From Liolophura sinensis (lineage: Eukaryota > Mollusca > Polyplacophora > Chitonida > Chitonidae): 64,000 bases of DNA. Positions 12,982 to 26,175 of this stretch are shown in pieces (positions within the stretch are counted from its first letter, which is position 1; each line of letters begins with the position of its first letter). The position numbers and the translations under genes were made by a program. The stretch covers positions 20,207,338 to 20,271,337 of the forward strand of contig NC_088302.1 of assembly GCF_032854445.1 (NCBI RefSeq), written 5' to 3'. A model generated the notes under the pieces. It made no database searches. It was not told where the DNA came from and saw only the letters and a list, made by a program, of their open reading frames with translations.

Positions 12982-15431
12982 ATGGAAGCAGGTATATATG
13001 CTGGCAGGTTTACCAGCCCAGGAGTGCCAGTCTACAAAATTTATATATTTTGATAAATCTGAAGGTTATGCCGCATTTTTTCTTTACAAGTCGGCTTCGT
13101 TCAGTAGTCAAAGAGTCGTGCGAACCGATAGTGTAAGTAAGTGCAAACATTGAGTATACATGTGCTGTTGTGAATTGAGCAAAGATATATACGCGTGGGT
13201 ACAAGGACGTCAATTTATTTATTAACTGATTGCTTGATTTACCGACCGACTGATTGATTGCTTGATTCATTGATTGATACGATCATATTCACGAGCCCCT
13301 ATTGGTGGAATATAGCGGCCATTTTGGTGTTCGAACGTTCGAATGCACAATCGGACCTAAAAGCTTCACTGACCGATCGATTGTCACCAACACCTCTATG
13401 AGCGAGAAATCAACAACGACAAGATGTCGAACATTGTGTGAGTGCAGACTGAGTCTATAGTGCGAATGTTAATTCAGTTTTAATGCGAGCATATAGTGCG
13501 AATTCAAATTCAGATTGAGTGTTTTCATAAGCGCGACAGTGAATTCAATTTAAGTGCGAACAAATTTGACTGACACCTTAGTTTGAAGACAAATAAAATC
13601 AAAACTTTGTCGTTGCGCGTTTGTAGTAACTGGTTAAAAACCTTAACCCCCTCACCCCCCCCCCACCCCCACCCTTTGTCATACAGGTTTACTGGCAGAG
13701 AAAAATAGAAAATTTTCTCTATAACCATGATAAGAAGACAAAAATTGGCAGCTTTATCACGATTACCATATTCCATTTGTACCAGAACAGTTATAAACAT
13801 ATAAATACAGAAAAATGACACTAACATTTTAACCACATTGCGTCATATACTTTTATTATATTTTTATAGCTGAAAAAAAATGTGATGCTCTCAAATAGAG
13901 AATGTTTGCAATTGCTGGTTCTGATAGACAAAACCTAAACACATCGAAATTCCTCCGTGTCCTTCCACTACAAAATTTGAATTTGCAAATTAGAAATTGT
14001 GAGAGTACTGTGAAAATCCTACCATAAGATATTGTTATAAAAACAAAACCCTTTTGTGTGGCCAAATTACTTTTGTTGGTTCAACTTTGCTGTGTTCACT
14101 TCTTTTCAAAATTTCTTTGCATTTTGTGTTTTATTCGTCTCACATTTTACTACTTTAATCTTCTTGTCAACATTATAGAACTTAGAGAAAATGCAGTACT
14201 TATGTAACCCGTCGTGCGTTTATTTGGTTTTACTTTCTGCGGCCAAAAGGCAAAATGTTCATATATTGATGTCAAACACATGCCATATCTTGTCAAAAAC
14301 ACTGTACAAGACTACCTATAAACGTGAACTGTCATGAATTTATGAATGACTCGACCTGTGACGTCATACCTTTGGAGCCCATGTGAAGTTGTTATGCAGG
14401 TTTGTGCGAAAACACTGTTAAATTTTACCATATCAAAGCTAAAATTTACACATAACTTAAATAACATTAAATCCAACATTTTGGCAGTGGTGGAGTGTAC
14501 CGCATCAAAATCGTTCAATATGGTGTAATCTAAAATTATGCTACACTACTTGCAAAAATTATATGTATTTAAATGTTGGCACTCATATTTTACACTGAGC
14601 TTTTACCACGTTGTATCAGTTTACCAGAGACTGTTGAGATTTTAACATTTGCGTAATTCAATATTAGCTTTGTAAAAGGCTGTAAACCAATGCGCTCCTC
14701 CTGCATGAATTAACCAGTGTCATATACATGTCAACGCATTTTTTGTTTACTGTGCACAGTTCGAGTAAAGTGACTTCTTTTATTTTGAGGTGCACGAAAA
14801 ATCTTGACCTATACTACCACCTTTATTCATTTACAGCGATTCAAACTTAGAAAGGTTTATTGAGTGCAGTTTTCGTAGGGGTCAAGATCTTGGCAAAGTT
14901 CATTGAGAAAAAAGCAGGCGAACTCTCTGAGAGCTTTAGTTATGTAAGTTTACATAATTTACGAATTTATTTATGGCACAGACATATAAATTGGCAGAAC
15001 TTCATCTTTTCTTCCAACAAACTGTTTCAGTTTGCTTAACAGATAGTTATGAATTGAAATGCCTTTGATTCGGAGATGATGTGATCCTTGGTGACGATGT
15101 ATTCCGTACATTTGGCAAAGCCCTTGTACAACTCGTACAACAATGTCAGGTTCTGCGCAGACTCAAAGAACGTCACCATGGCACTCGTCCATTTATGACG
15201 AAATTGCCTTAAGCACCCGTACGTAAAAGATACATGTACGCATATATCAGTTCGAAATTTTAGATCCGTTCTCTATGGCATTAAACGGCATACCAAAACA
15301 TGGACAGGTTTACAATTTTGAAAGTGCACTTGAGCAATGAATGAAATCAGTTCAAGGGTCGATTTCGTTAAAACAGCGTAAGATACAGGCGGTTCATTGC
15401 TACGTTATGCCTCCAATGCTGGTTACCTAAA
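12982..15431. other. No recognisable gene
   Basis: AT-rich DNA with a GATT-rich simple stretch near 13225-13280 and C-rich runs at about 13650-13675. No coding region recognised. Confidence 0.45.
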
Positions 15432-15864
15432 TATAGTCTATTTCTTTTAGCCAGTCGCCTATATTCAGCTGTCTGTAAAATTAGCCATACTCGCTACCAA
15501 AATTGCCTTTAGCCAGTGACAAGTCACAACACAAGCTCCACAAAACGGATATGTTAGAAGTGCTCATTCTCGCAAAGAAAATGAAGTTAGAACACTTTTT
15601 CTACTTCATAATGTTAATCTGCATAAGCTCGGCTTCGAGGACAAGAACTCATTGCTCCGTGTGACGTCATTATTATTCAAAAACCAGTTTATGAATTAAC
15701 AAGTATTCAAACGGCATTTTCCGAGTAATAATATAGATGTGCAACATATCCATGTGTAGAGATTGTGGTGTTATGTTTCGCTGAATAAATGCAATTTTGG
15801 TAGAAAGTGTTACTTATTTTACAGTCAGCTGGATATAGGCGGCTGGCTAAAAAAATAGACTATA
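15432..15864. mobile_element. MITE-like near-palindromic element
   Basis: The left end begins TATAGTCTA and continues through TTTTAGCCAGTCGCCTATAT to CCAAAATTGC. The right end is the reverse complement of this over about 75 bp with few mismatches. Weaker complementarity continues inward, for example GGATATGTT in both arms, so nearly the whole 433 bp folds back on itself. No ORF is present. Terminal inverted repeats, small size and lack of coding fit a miniature inverted-repeat transposable element. The target-site duplication is unclear and may be TA. Confidence 0.7.
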
Positions 15865-18001
15865 GTTACGCGAACGTAATGCTAACGATAGTCTATGCAG
15901 TGGGTTTTATGAATCGTATAGGTGCATGTACATTCACACGTCCTGGTGTGTAGGACAGTATATATAAATTTAAATCAGAAAAAGGCTAGGCTTTCTTATG
16001 GAAGCCAGATGCGACCACTTTGGTAATTAGATAATAACCATGCTGTTGTTTCCTACAACATTTACTTTGGCCGTTACTCTTTAAATCTCATTTGGCGTTG
16101 CTTTTGATATTATCATGTTACCCTGTTTTCATTCATTGACAATTCGACAAAAGTTTTAAAAAAATATTTGCACAAAAATCGTTTCAGCGTGCCAAAGCTA
16201 TACTGAATCAGTTTTTGACACTTGTGTATGTAACTTACAGCAATGTTTTCGATATGCATATATTACATCAACGGAGGTTATTATTGATATAATATCACGC
16301 AACATAACTCCAAAGCCCTTAAAGCTTTTGACTCGTAATTAGAAACCAGACAGGAAATGTCTTAAATTAGCTTAGATTGTTTGTAAGTTTCTAAGAAAGG
16401 AGGTATTACAACTTGGCCCTGTGTAATAATCAATCTTTATATATATTTATGAAAATTCCATGCAGTAATGGCAGAAAAAAAAATCCATGCAGTAATGATA
16501 GAAAAAAATGCATGCAATGATTAGGGGAGAACTAATCCTTTATTCGGCAGTAAATTCATTGGCCACTGACAATGCGCTGAACTGCTGTACATCTGTATAC
16601 AACAAGTATTTTTTTACAAACGGCTGACATTTGTCCAGTAAGGCCACGTACTTTAGTCTATATTCCACTGACTCGGCTAAGATCTTACGGCAGATTTGCT
16701 AGGTATCTTTACAAGGTCCTTTGGTTTCTATTAACTTTCTTCCTCTTTCGAATAAATTACAAAATAAATATTTTTTGTCACATTTTCATAAGGGGGACGT
16801 TTTAAGCCAGAAAAGGCTCGAAAAGCCGAGCGACTTGGTGGTGCCTGAATTCGAACAAATTTTAAAGCCATACTAAAGAATATTCCACTTTTACGATGGG
16901 ATTCAGTTTAAGAGTTTCCGGGGTTCTTTGAATAGAAATTTACGAAGTTTCCAATATGTCGCAGAGCAACCTTATTTTGTATCTCCTATATGATCTCCAA
17001 AGAACTCTATGTATATGATCTCCAAAGAAACATTTTGGCGAAAACGTATTGCCACCTGTGCGGAAAGAACAGTAGAGACAAGATTCTCAAAAGGCGCCAG
17101 TTCGAAGCTGTGTTTGAGTAAACACCTCATGTGTCCGAGCGACTGCAGAGTATACATCACAACCTTGCGGTCACGACTCTAGACGTCAAAGCAGGTATTC
17201 ATACACCAACCGTCAACCAAAATGGACGTTCTAGGTCAGTAATCGCAAGGCCAATATCCCAAAATAACACTCAAACCACCAACAAATAACTAAGAAAGGA
17301 TATTATATACGAATTTAAGACGGATGTATACAAAGAGAGGAAAGGTGCATGGGATGTTCTAGGCGAATAAATGATACCAGTATCCAAATCCTTTGCCGGG
17401 CTCTTCGGTGTATATTGCTATTCAAGTAAGGAATAAGATGTTAAAATTGAAACTATTCCTCTGGTGGTAAAGCCCCTGTCCAATCAGCAAGTGAGCAAGT
17501 ATTGTTTCCTTGTATCTGGTAGTCTGAGGCATTGGCAATTTTTGGAACTTTATATTAATACGTTAACGTTAAAGTCATCCCATATCCTAATATTCTTTTT
17601 TGTGCTGTTCAAAAACAAAATGGGAAGCAAAGTTGGTTACACAACTACTCACAGTCATGTTCAAATTCAGAAACCTTGGGTGAAATATAGGTTGTAAGAA
17701 TCTTTTTCTTAAAGGTTTGTTCTAAATGTTCTTGTGGGCTTAATATGCTTCGTAGGTCATTGGCTGTTCAGAAAAGATGTATAACTTTCTTTTGTCTTTT
17801 TCAACTGTTTGCTCTGTGTGTTTTATTCATGTTTGTTTCATAGCAGTAAAAGACTTATTTATCCGTTTTATCCAGGCCAGACTCCTATTCTATACACGAC
17901 ATACTGCTCCCATGCTTAACCGGCCCCATTTTGCCCACGCACGCTGTCAACCCAGCAAGCCTGTTGCCATGCGAGACACATTTGCCTGGCGTGCGCGAAG
18001 T
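15865..18001. other. No recognisable gene; short tandem repeat
   Basis: At 16457-16520 a 27-bp unit (CCATGCAGTAATG plus an A-rich spacer) is repeated about two and a half times. The rest is AT-rich with no recognised gene. A short open frame at 16972-17160 (-) has no recognisable domain. Confidence 0.45.
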
Positions 18002-19934
18002 CTATCGCAAATGCAGCAATATGTAAGAACCAGCTGTTCGTTTATAAGACGAAGGGAGTCTCTTGAAAGCGTTTATCTGTGTATCCGAGAGTAAATCTTC
18101 AGTTGTTCCTTTACTGTGGTTTGTAATAGTTGCTTGTCCACCGGGCGACCTTTCGACATTGAGAGTTGCATGGAGGCACTGGTCGACAAGACACTCCGGA
18201 ATTCCAACACCATGTTTCCCGGAGCATTCCCAGTTCACTGCTGCTGATGTTTACGTCAAAAGGCATGACTTTTCCTAATTCAAGATTTCCAGCCAAATAC
18301 CTCAAGTCAGCTTTGCCATCATTTTTCATATTTGCCTCTAGATTGTTCACAGTAAATCGATGACCACCGAAGGTCGAAATGTCGATTGGCCATCTTTCCT
18401 TTTTTTAAACCGGACTACTTTGCCGAAATGTTGCAGTATTGAATCTTTTCTTCTGAAGGAAAATGCCTTTGGAGAGAAAAAAGGAAACGGCACAAAATAA
18501 TCATTAACAAGAACAGTCTGGTTGAGAACTTATGACTTCAGACACAAGTCTGTCTCAAGCAGAAACATCCGAGAAATCTGATAATATTTCTGAAAACAAA
18601 TGCATATAAAATGCTTAAGATTGATTAAAAGTTTGCCGTCGACAGAAAAAAACACGGGCCAAGTACACATACAAGACGGCATTTAGTTAAACCATCCTCA
18701 GTTGTTGTTGTTGTTGTTGCACGTAAGATAAGAGTTCTTTACAAAATAGTGCTACATATGGGTGTTTGTAGTTTATGAGTCACAGACCTGCGTGTTCATG
18801 TCCAGCGCTTATGTAATGCTAATCTCCAGGCGGTTGTTCGACAGTGCTGTTTTCAGCAAACAGATTTGTGGTGTTCTGAGGCAGTGCAAAAGAGCGATTT
18901 GTCTGCGAACGCGAACCCTGACTGGGCTATGCAAAGCGGTTTCTTCTGTTTGGTCGGAAAGGCAAGCAGTGCCGTCCTACACGGACACCCTTGTTGGTTT
19001 CTGCCGATAGATGGATGTAACATAGTCTCGCTTCCGCTCCTGTATAAAGCCGTCAGTGCAGATGTCCCGTCGTTGCACAACTTTTTCACCCAGACTGTGA
19101 TTTCTGTTGTCAAGGTCACACCAGCTTCTTCCCTTTCCTTTAGATCTATAACCCCCGCCACAACAGTCAGCCTTCGCAATAATTTACAAAAACCGGAGCC
19201 TGAGTTTGCTAATTACTCCGGAATTCCCGCCATGCTGATTTTGTCCCTGATGGCCTTAACCGTTAAGAAGCATCTATGTCAACTAAAGCTCTCAGACCTG
19301 ACAGCTAATACTGTAACACATTCATCTATTGTCTTCCCTAAATCTTCGTACATGTCAAGTCTACAGTTTACACCCACGGCAATAATGACAGGCCTTTAGC
19401 CACTAATCTGTTTGAATCATCAATCAGTATTTGTTGTCTTTTTGTTTATAAAAAATTCTCTTTTCTTAATTAAAGCATCAGTTTTGCCGTTATATACAAA
19501 GGCCTGGATATCGTCTATATTCTGGCTTATTTCCAGATTCGTTTGACACACGAGGTTTGCATCCGTTCTCTTCAAGAAGTTGTCCCAAAGTGCAATATCT
19601 GATCAAATGTCCAACAAAAGATTTGCACTTTGTCTCCCATTGCCTTTCACTCTGTACCGGTACTGCAAAGAGCCTCATAGCAGACATCAGATCGAAGTTT
19701 CTATGAAGAAGTTATACTCTTTGCAACGATTATAAAGAAATTTACTGCGGTTAAGGTGAAATATTACCGGTAAAGACGCATATTTCTGACCGACCACGAA
19801 CCCTGTGTGCAGAACGTGTCAAAGTTACCTGGAACATCACGATGGACATCGGAACATCTTCAGTGAACAGCTCGTGTCTGCGCCGATTTCTTCCGAATTC
19901 CCTAACCGTGTCTAACATCTCTGCCAGCAAAATC
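18002..19934 (-). CDS. Candidate multi-exon gene or pseudogene, unrecognised
   Basis: Several coding-like pieces lie on the minus strand, some with plausible splice borders: 19829-19934 (reads ILLAEMLDTVREFGRNRRRH and on to a CAG/GTAACT donor), about 19454-19580 (TNLEISQNIDDIQAF), 19298-19393 (PVIIAVGVNCRLDMYEDL), 19090-19171 (LTVVAGVIDLKEREEAG), about 18200-18340 (ANMKNDGKADLRYLAGN) and 18002-18215 (CLVDQCLHATLNVE, ending in a stop). The join from 19298 to 19171 keeps frame across a 126-bp GT..AG intron. Other joins do not all keep phase, so this may be a decayed gene or partly chance. I recognise no family. Confidence 0.25.
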
Positions 19935-22900
19935 CTGTCAAGTCGTCATTAAGCAGCAGTTTAAGGACAGAAGCGTGCGCTGTTACGCAAATATGACTTT
20001 GTTTTAAGAGTAGGCTTTGGTGTGTGACAACCAAAGCAATACGAGCACACACGATGGGTCACGAGTCATATACATGGGGTTAATATTTGAAGACCCTTCC
20101 AAATTCTATATACTTCGCACGAATTTATTTAATTTCTCAATCTCTGGATCCATTCATATGGTTTTCTGTAACGACATTACTTTATGTATTCGACCCTAGA
20201 CATTAATGGTATGGCGAATACACGGTTATTGGGGAAATATGCATTTATGTTTCAATTAGTGTTTTCTTTATGTTTCTAAAACTGTCAGATTAAAAAAGGG
20301 TTAATTTATAATTTCCTGAATTCCTAGCAAAAACCTATTTAAATAAATCTATCTGGATGTCTGAATTCTCTTTCCTACTTTCTAAGAATATATACCACAA
20401 ACTGAATCAGTCTGATTATTTGTAAAAGAACTGTTATCGGTTTTTAATGACAATAAAGTTCCTTTGCAACTGTTTTGATTTTTGCTTTGGTGAATGTGGT
20501 GTACAACAATAGGAGCAGATACAAGAATGTTTTCGTTGTTTTCCCTTCTTGCGAAAAATATATACAAGATGAACCGGGCTGATTATTTTTAAAAGGAACG
20601 TTATCAGTTTTTAATGACAAGAGAAGATATACAAGGTGAGATAAGATGTGATTTTATTATAAAGTTTGTATGACATAGCCTTAGCAAGGTTAAGGGGAAT
20701 TTTTTTCCAATCATATTAAATGAAAGACGGACAACTTGAACTTTATTCTGTATGAGCTCACCAATCGTCTGTGCGTAATATGCATAATATTTCGGGTGAG
20801 TTTTTAATAATTAATGGTGACCAAATCAAAAGAAATCTATTTGCAAATGTTTATCAGCATGGAAACATCATATCACCAAATAGGAGTTTCAAATGGCTTA
20901 AGAAACAACCCAAGCCACAGTACCACAGTCGTAGCAAATAGGAGGGTAAAGTTCAGATAATGAGAATACCGCTTCTCCACGAGAATGTATCAAAATGAAA
21001 GGTAAAAAAATGGATCACACCATAATGGATTGTTCCTGTTTTATCGTCCCAGCAGTTCTTTGTTTGTTTTTTTTTTTTGGGGGGGGGGGGGGGTATCTTG
21101 GAGTTGAACTGGAGTCTCCATTCATTCCGTTTAACATCTTATCACGTGTACTCGCTACATAACCTACAAGGGCTTAATGCCACAAACTGTCGCCTTTGCA
21201 CGAGAGGAGCTTGTGCACTTTTGACACAAGAAACACATTGTTCAGTTTTTCACTTCTGAGCGATGCTTGCTCATATGCCTATAGATCGGTGCGCATTGTT
21301 TGACAACACATGTCGTCTTCATCCTTAAGCTCTTCACGTTTATTACCTAACGACAGGTCGTTCAAAAAAAATAATAATAAAAAATACGACTTGATTATTG
21401 ACGTCTTGTGAAAGACAACAACTTCCATGGACACTTACGCAAAAAAGAATGGGAAATCGTAACCTTGCTGTAAAATATGAAAATGTTCATTTTCAAGTCC
21501 AATGACACAGACAAATCTGTTACTTTTGTGCACTAGTATTAACGCCCTTAAAGTGGAGTTGGTTCCAAAAGATTACTAATAGAAGCTGTTGCCAGTTGTG
21601 CACAGTGATGTTCTTTTAGAACATGACCTATACGAAACGTTGACCCAGCGGAAGCGGTTATTTGAGACAATTAAAAAGCCATCGAGTCTTCAACGGAAAT
21701 CAGGCATTCATGAAGATATCCGAATTTTTATAAAGCCAACTTTCATTATGCAGAAATGACAAAGGCACACAAGCAAAGATATGTAAGATAACTCTGAAAG
21801 ATCTGAATAAAAAAGCTTGGCTGTACCGGAAGCCATCTGATCGATCGTGGCGACAGCCGTATAATTTGACTCACTTATCATTTAACATACTTTAGGTTTG
21901 GAATTTAAGGTACAATTTTCAAAAGTAATGATAGCTATACCGGTTACGGCTATAAAGAAATGGGTAATTTAATTATAGTATGGTTAAAGATGTTGCGAAA
22001 GCTTTCTCATCGAGATAAATATAGCAAATAGTCCAATATTTGTGCGAGCTACTTATGAAGGGAAAGCAAATTTGCCTCTAGATTAAATAAAGTCGAGGAA
22101 CTCTTGAATCCGATTGTAAAGACAATAGAGTAGGCAGCTGTTGTGATAGCACCGGACGTTCCGTGATTTCATTTGCCCTCAGATGAGCATTGGCTGATTA
22201 CAGTTCAACGGGTCAATTATCCGGATATAGGAGCATGCAATACAACTGTAATATAACATGAACATAAATGTCATTCTGGACGGAAAAATAGTGATATATG
22301 GAAAAAAATACATCATCATGTCAGTATTACAAGACATCGTTTCAATTTCTTAATTACTTCACATTCACAAATACAATCAAACTGGAAAGAGACTGGAAAG
22401 AGACTTGGAGAACAGCTCCACCTGTTTGCTTAGTACCAAATAACCTTTACAAAAAATGTCACCGTACATCATCGTTTAGTGGCCATTTGATATTTCACAA
22501 GTTTACGTTATATATGTAGTTCACACATGGTCATTATTTCACCGATGTTTTGAGGCACAGTTCTAGATACTTTCTCACAAATCATTTATTCCTCTCCCCA
22601 GTTTTTTACACATTTTTTAAAAATATTTTACAGGAAATCTTGTATGTGTGCGTTGAATAATTTTCTTGCACAATTTTTGATATTTAACTTTGAAATATAC
22701 CACTTTTAAAGACTTTCTTCATGAATATGAAAACTGGCTTAGATTAAGGGTATCTTACGACAATACGATTGTGTGACGACTTGGAGGCCAGGATGTGCGC
22801 AACCGTCCGCAAACATCTGATGTGCTATGTGGGCGCGTCACAGGTAAACAGCGATCAACCCCCACGATTCCACGCATGTCGTAAGACATAGACTCACAAC

Positions 22901-24325
22901 ATGAGGTCCACTGCCAACTGTATTAGCATTGAACGAGAACATATTTCCTGTTAATAGACATTTAATAACGTTACAAATACACTTACAGGGATGGTGGAAC
23001 GGAAATAAACAACCGCGCAACTCAAGCAGCAATGCGTTTGTTTATAACTCTAAGATATCAGCTGGGTTCTCAGAACATTCTTTTCCTTTTTTCGTTTCTA
23101 GGCACATTCATCTTCATACGAGCACACTGTTGCGCTCTTCACACAGTCGACATGCATGATCGTCAACAACAACAACAACACTTCGTGAGTGTCGAAGCCT
23201 GTGAATTAGTTTCGATACTGGTTTAGATTGTGACATACATCATAAGCTTCCTCAAAAGAAGTTCCGTGCTCGTGTGGCTGAACATAAAAACCCCAAACCC
23301 TGACATTTTCGTTCAATATAACTTTCTCAAGCATTTTCCAATGACATTTTAAAATTTTATTCTTGTGAGTGTAATTTATTTAGGAATAATTTGAAACAAA
23401 TGTTCACATTCTCACCGTAATCTCTGTTAAAAGATACCTTTCTATCTATTTAATCCACCTAGTCTTTAATAATCTTCCATATACTTCAAAAATATGTTTG
23501 TATTTAATTTACTTATGTGTTATGTGTTAGCTCCTTGTCAGCTATCGTTTCACGTTTGCAAGTCCTACGATAAATAAATGATATTGTATTCTTTTATATC
23601 AGGAGAAAAACTATTTCAATAAAAATCAATGATAATCTGATGAAAAATATAATGAATTTCTAAACCGAAACTTGGGTACAATATTCTTTCTTCACTGAAT
23701 GCAAGTCAAACTGAGTACATGTACGGTTTATAGACAGGGAAACCGAGTGTGTTCCAACACCATGTCTGAACGCCACCGTAGCAATGATACTCCTCAAGGT
23801 TATAATAAGTTTGAGATGAGCTGTGCAGGGTTGTATAACATTTGCTTTCATCTCATCGCCTCTGGTTATATTATAGGGAAAAACTCCAGCGTGTACTTCC
23901 CCAGCCTGAGGCAAAAACTGATGTTTGATTTTTGAGATAAAGGATGAAAGGATTATAATACAGACGATTCACTGCGGACAGAGTTTGAAAAACAATCAGA
24001 AAGGTTGTGTTGTCTGTCTGTAAAAACTTCTCAGTTATCAGCTGTGTATATCTCTTACATTTACTCAAATACAGACCAATGTTAAAAGTGCATTGCGTTC
24101 TATATATCTGACACATGTACATGTCTCTATTCCTGTATTTTCACGAACTTAATCAATTTTAATTTAGAGTTTATTGATATATTTTCTTAATTTCATATTA
24201 AAATTAGAGCCAAACTGTTTACTAACATATAGTCTTAAGCGAAAGCGAAATGCTCAGTTAGTATATGTGTATACCTCATATATATGTCCTCCAGCAGTCC
24301 GGTGTAAAAAGTGCATCTACAGACC
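19935..24325. other. No recognisable gene; one coding-like stretch and small repeats
   Basis: A diverged direct repeat pairs 20408-20453 with 20577-20621 (CTGATTATTT..TTTTTAATGACAA). A T-run followed by a G-run spans about 21066-21093. A coding-like + strand stretch at about 21589-21760 follows a possible acceptor and reads KLLPVVHSDVLLEHDLYET, then a basic region, to a stop. It matches no family I know. CAACAA repeats occur near 23166. Confidence 0.4.
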
Positions 24326-24593
24326 GACTCCGTGGCCGAGTGGTTAGCCTGATAGCGCACCATAATAACCCAGGAGGCTCTGACACATGTAATGAGGTCA
24401 TTGTGAGTTTGCGTCCAACTCAAGTCGGCTTGTTCTCTGATTGCAGGTGGAAAGGTCTTCCAGCCACCTGCGGATGGCCGTTGGTTTTCTCTGTCCGGTT
24501 TCTTCGGAGGTACTATATGTGCTCGGCGCCGTCGTATAGGCCTATAACTGAAATATTTTTGAGAACGGCGTAAACACAAATTAAATAAATTAA
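24326..24593 (+). mobile_element. tRNA-derived SINE, near full length
   Basis: The head GACTCCGTGGCCGAGTGGTT is tRNA-like (A box). A diverged B-box region, the GCGGATGGCCGTTGG core, a GAAATATTTTTGAGAACGGCG motif and an AT-rich tail follow. It is more diverged than the copy at 8622, hence probably older. Confidence 0.85.
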
Positions 24594-25949
24594 TCTGTCT
24601 TATTGTTCATATTTCTGTTCATGTAGGCCTATTCTGATGAATTTCCGTAATCATAATTAAGTATTTATTCTTGTTTGGGCTGTATTTATGCCTGTAGTTC
24701 AAGTTCAGATTAAAACGATAAAGAAACATTACCCATTGATGTTCATGTCACATCCTCAGTCTTAATTAAGCGGAATCCTCAGTTTTATTATTTTTATTTA
24801 TAAAAAAAATGTATTGAGCATATTTAGATTCCAAACGGAAATGTATAGAAGGGGCACTTGTGTAACTCTTATTCATAGCTGAGATGCCGACAGGCTTCCA
24901 TATGCGCGCTCCGCATTACTCGGTACTTCATGCCTTTTCAACACGGAATAGAGAGATTCGGTGAGGGTTTACTCCGGTGTTTTATCACAATATGGTTCCC
25001 ATACTTCACTCTGGTTGTATTTAGACGGACGACCGAAACATCAACATTTTTCTGCGCCAGCAGAGATTTTAAAATATTTTGAAAAATTCTTCTTCCAAAG
25101 TGTTAATCGGAAGACAACATAGACAACCGGTCAGGAAACCGGAAAACTACTGACCAAGGCATTTTACAGATGACATGAAAGTTGTTTAGAACCGATGCAT
25201 AGGGTCAACGACTGGGTGAAAGTGGTTAAGGGAATTGTGTAGTAGGCCTATAGGGACATGGACTGAGAAAAATACGCCTGGCCGATGGAAGGTGAGAGAG
25301 AGTGGGGAGGGGAGAGGGAGGACTGGGGGAGGGGAACATTCAGTGATTCCTTATTCTTCTTCTTCAACATTTAACATGATTTCGGTCAGATCAGACCACA
25401 AATTACACATTGTTTTGAGTTTTTGTAAATATTGACCTTTTGAAATACAACACGGGCTCCGGGAAGCGTTTGCACTTCGGCGATCGCTTACAACCAACGC
25501 CGGCATGTACCTCTGGGAATCTTCAGATATTTGAACTGGCGGAATACTCAAACAAATCAGACTTTCGCTGTAGATTTATTAATGCTTTTTTTCTTTTAGA
25601 AACTTGTGTGTGTTGCCCGATAGAAAACCCGTCCTCTGTCGAAGCACATTGTTACATAACTCAAAGTGTTCAAGCCACAAGACTCACACTTATTGAGCGA
25701 AGGCGATAGGGAGGCACTGTATGACGTTCCGTTCAAAACAATTAGCTTGCACGCTAATGTTCCCTTTCAAGGCATTATTAAATCGCATACCTGCGTTCCG
25801 TTTCCAGCAACTGTGTGGCCGCGTGCTAGTAGCTGCTAGCATAACATGCTGGAATACCGAGTCAAGTAATTAACGTTGCGGATTGTCCAGCTAGTAGCCA
25901 TACACTCTACATGCTGTTTCTTTGCATCGAATTATAGTGCTGTTGTTCA
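24594..25949. other. No recognisable gene
   Basis: AT-rich DNA with a purine-rich GGGGAGGGGAGAGGG-like patch near 25300-25335. No coding region recognised. Confidence 0.45.
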
Positions 25950-26175
25950 TTTTATTTTTTTTATTTAATTGGTAATTTACGCGGTACTCAAGAATATTTC
26001 TCTTATACGATGGCGGCCAGCACCATGGTGGGCGAAAGCCAGGCAGCCTTCCCAAGTACGATCGGAGAGGACGTTAGCATGAGCTGGACTTGAGCTCACA
26101 GCGACAATTTTGGTGAGAGAATCCTGGGTCATTGGGCTGCACTAGCACACTAACCACTAGGCCACAAATGCCCCC
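25950..26175 (-). mobile_element. tRNA-derived SINE, near full length, inverted
   Basis: Minus-strand copy. The T-rich tail is at 25950-25970 and the GCGGTACTCAAGAATATTTC motif follows it. The body is at 25995-26090 and the tRNA-like head at 26090-26175 (the reverse complement reads GTGGCCTAGTGGTTAGTGTG). It is diverged in the central core. Confidence 0.85.

Noticed and set aside
18866-19399. 177-codon + strand open frame
   Set aside because: No recognisable domain. It runs antisense over the better-supported minus-strand pieces at 19090-19393, and its openness may simply mirror them.
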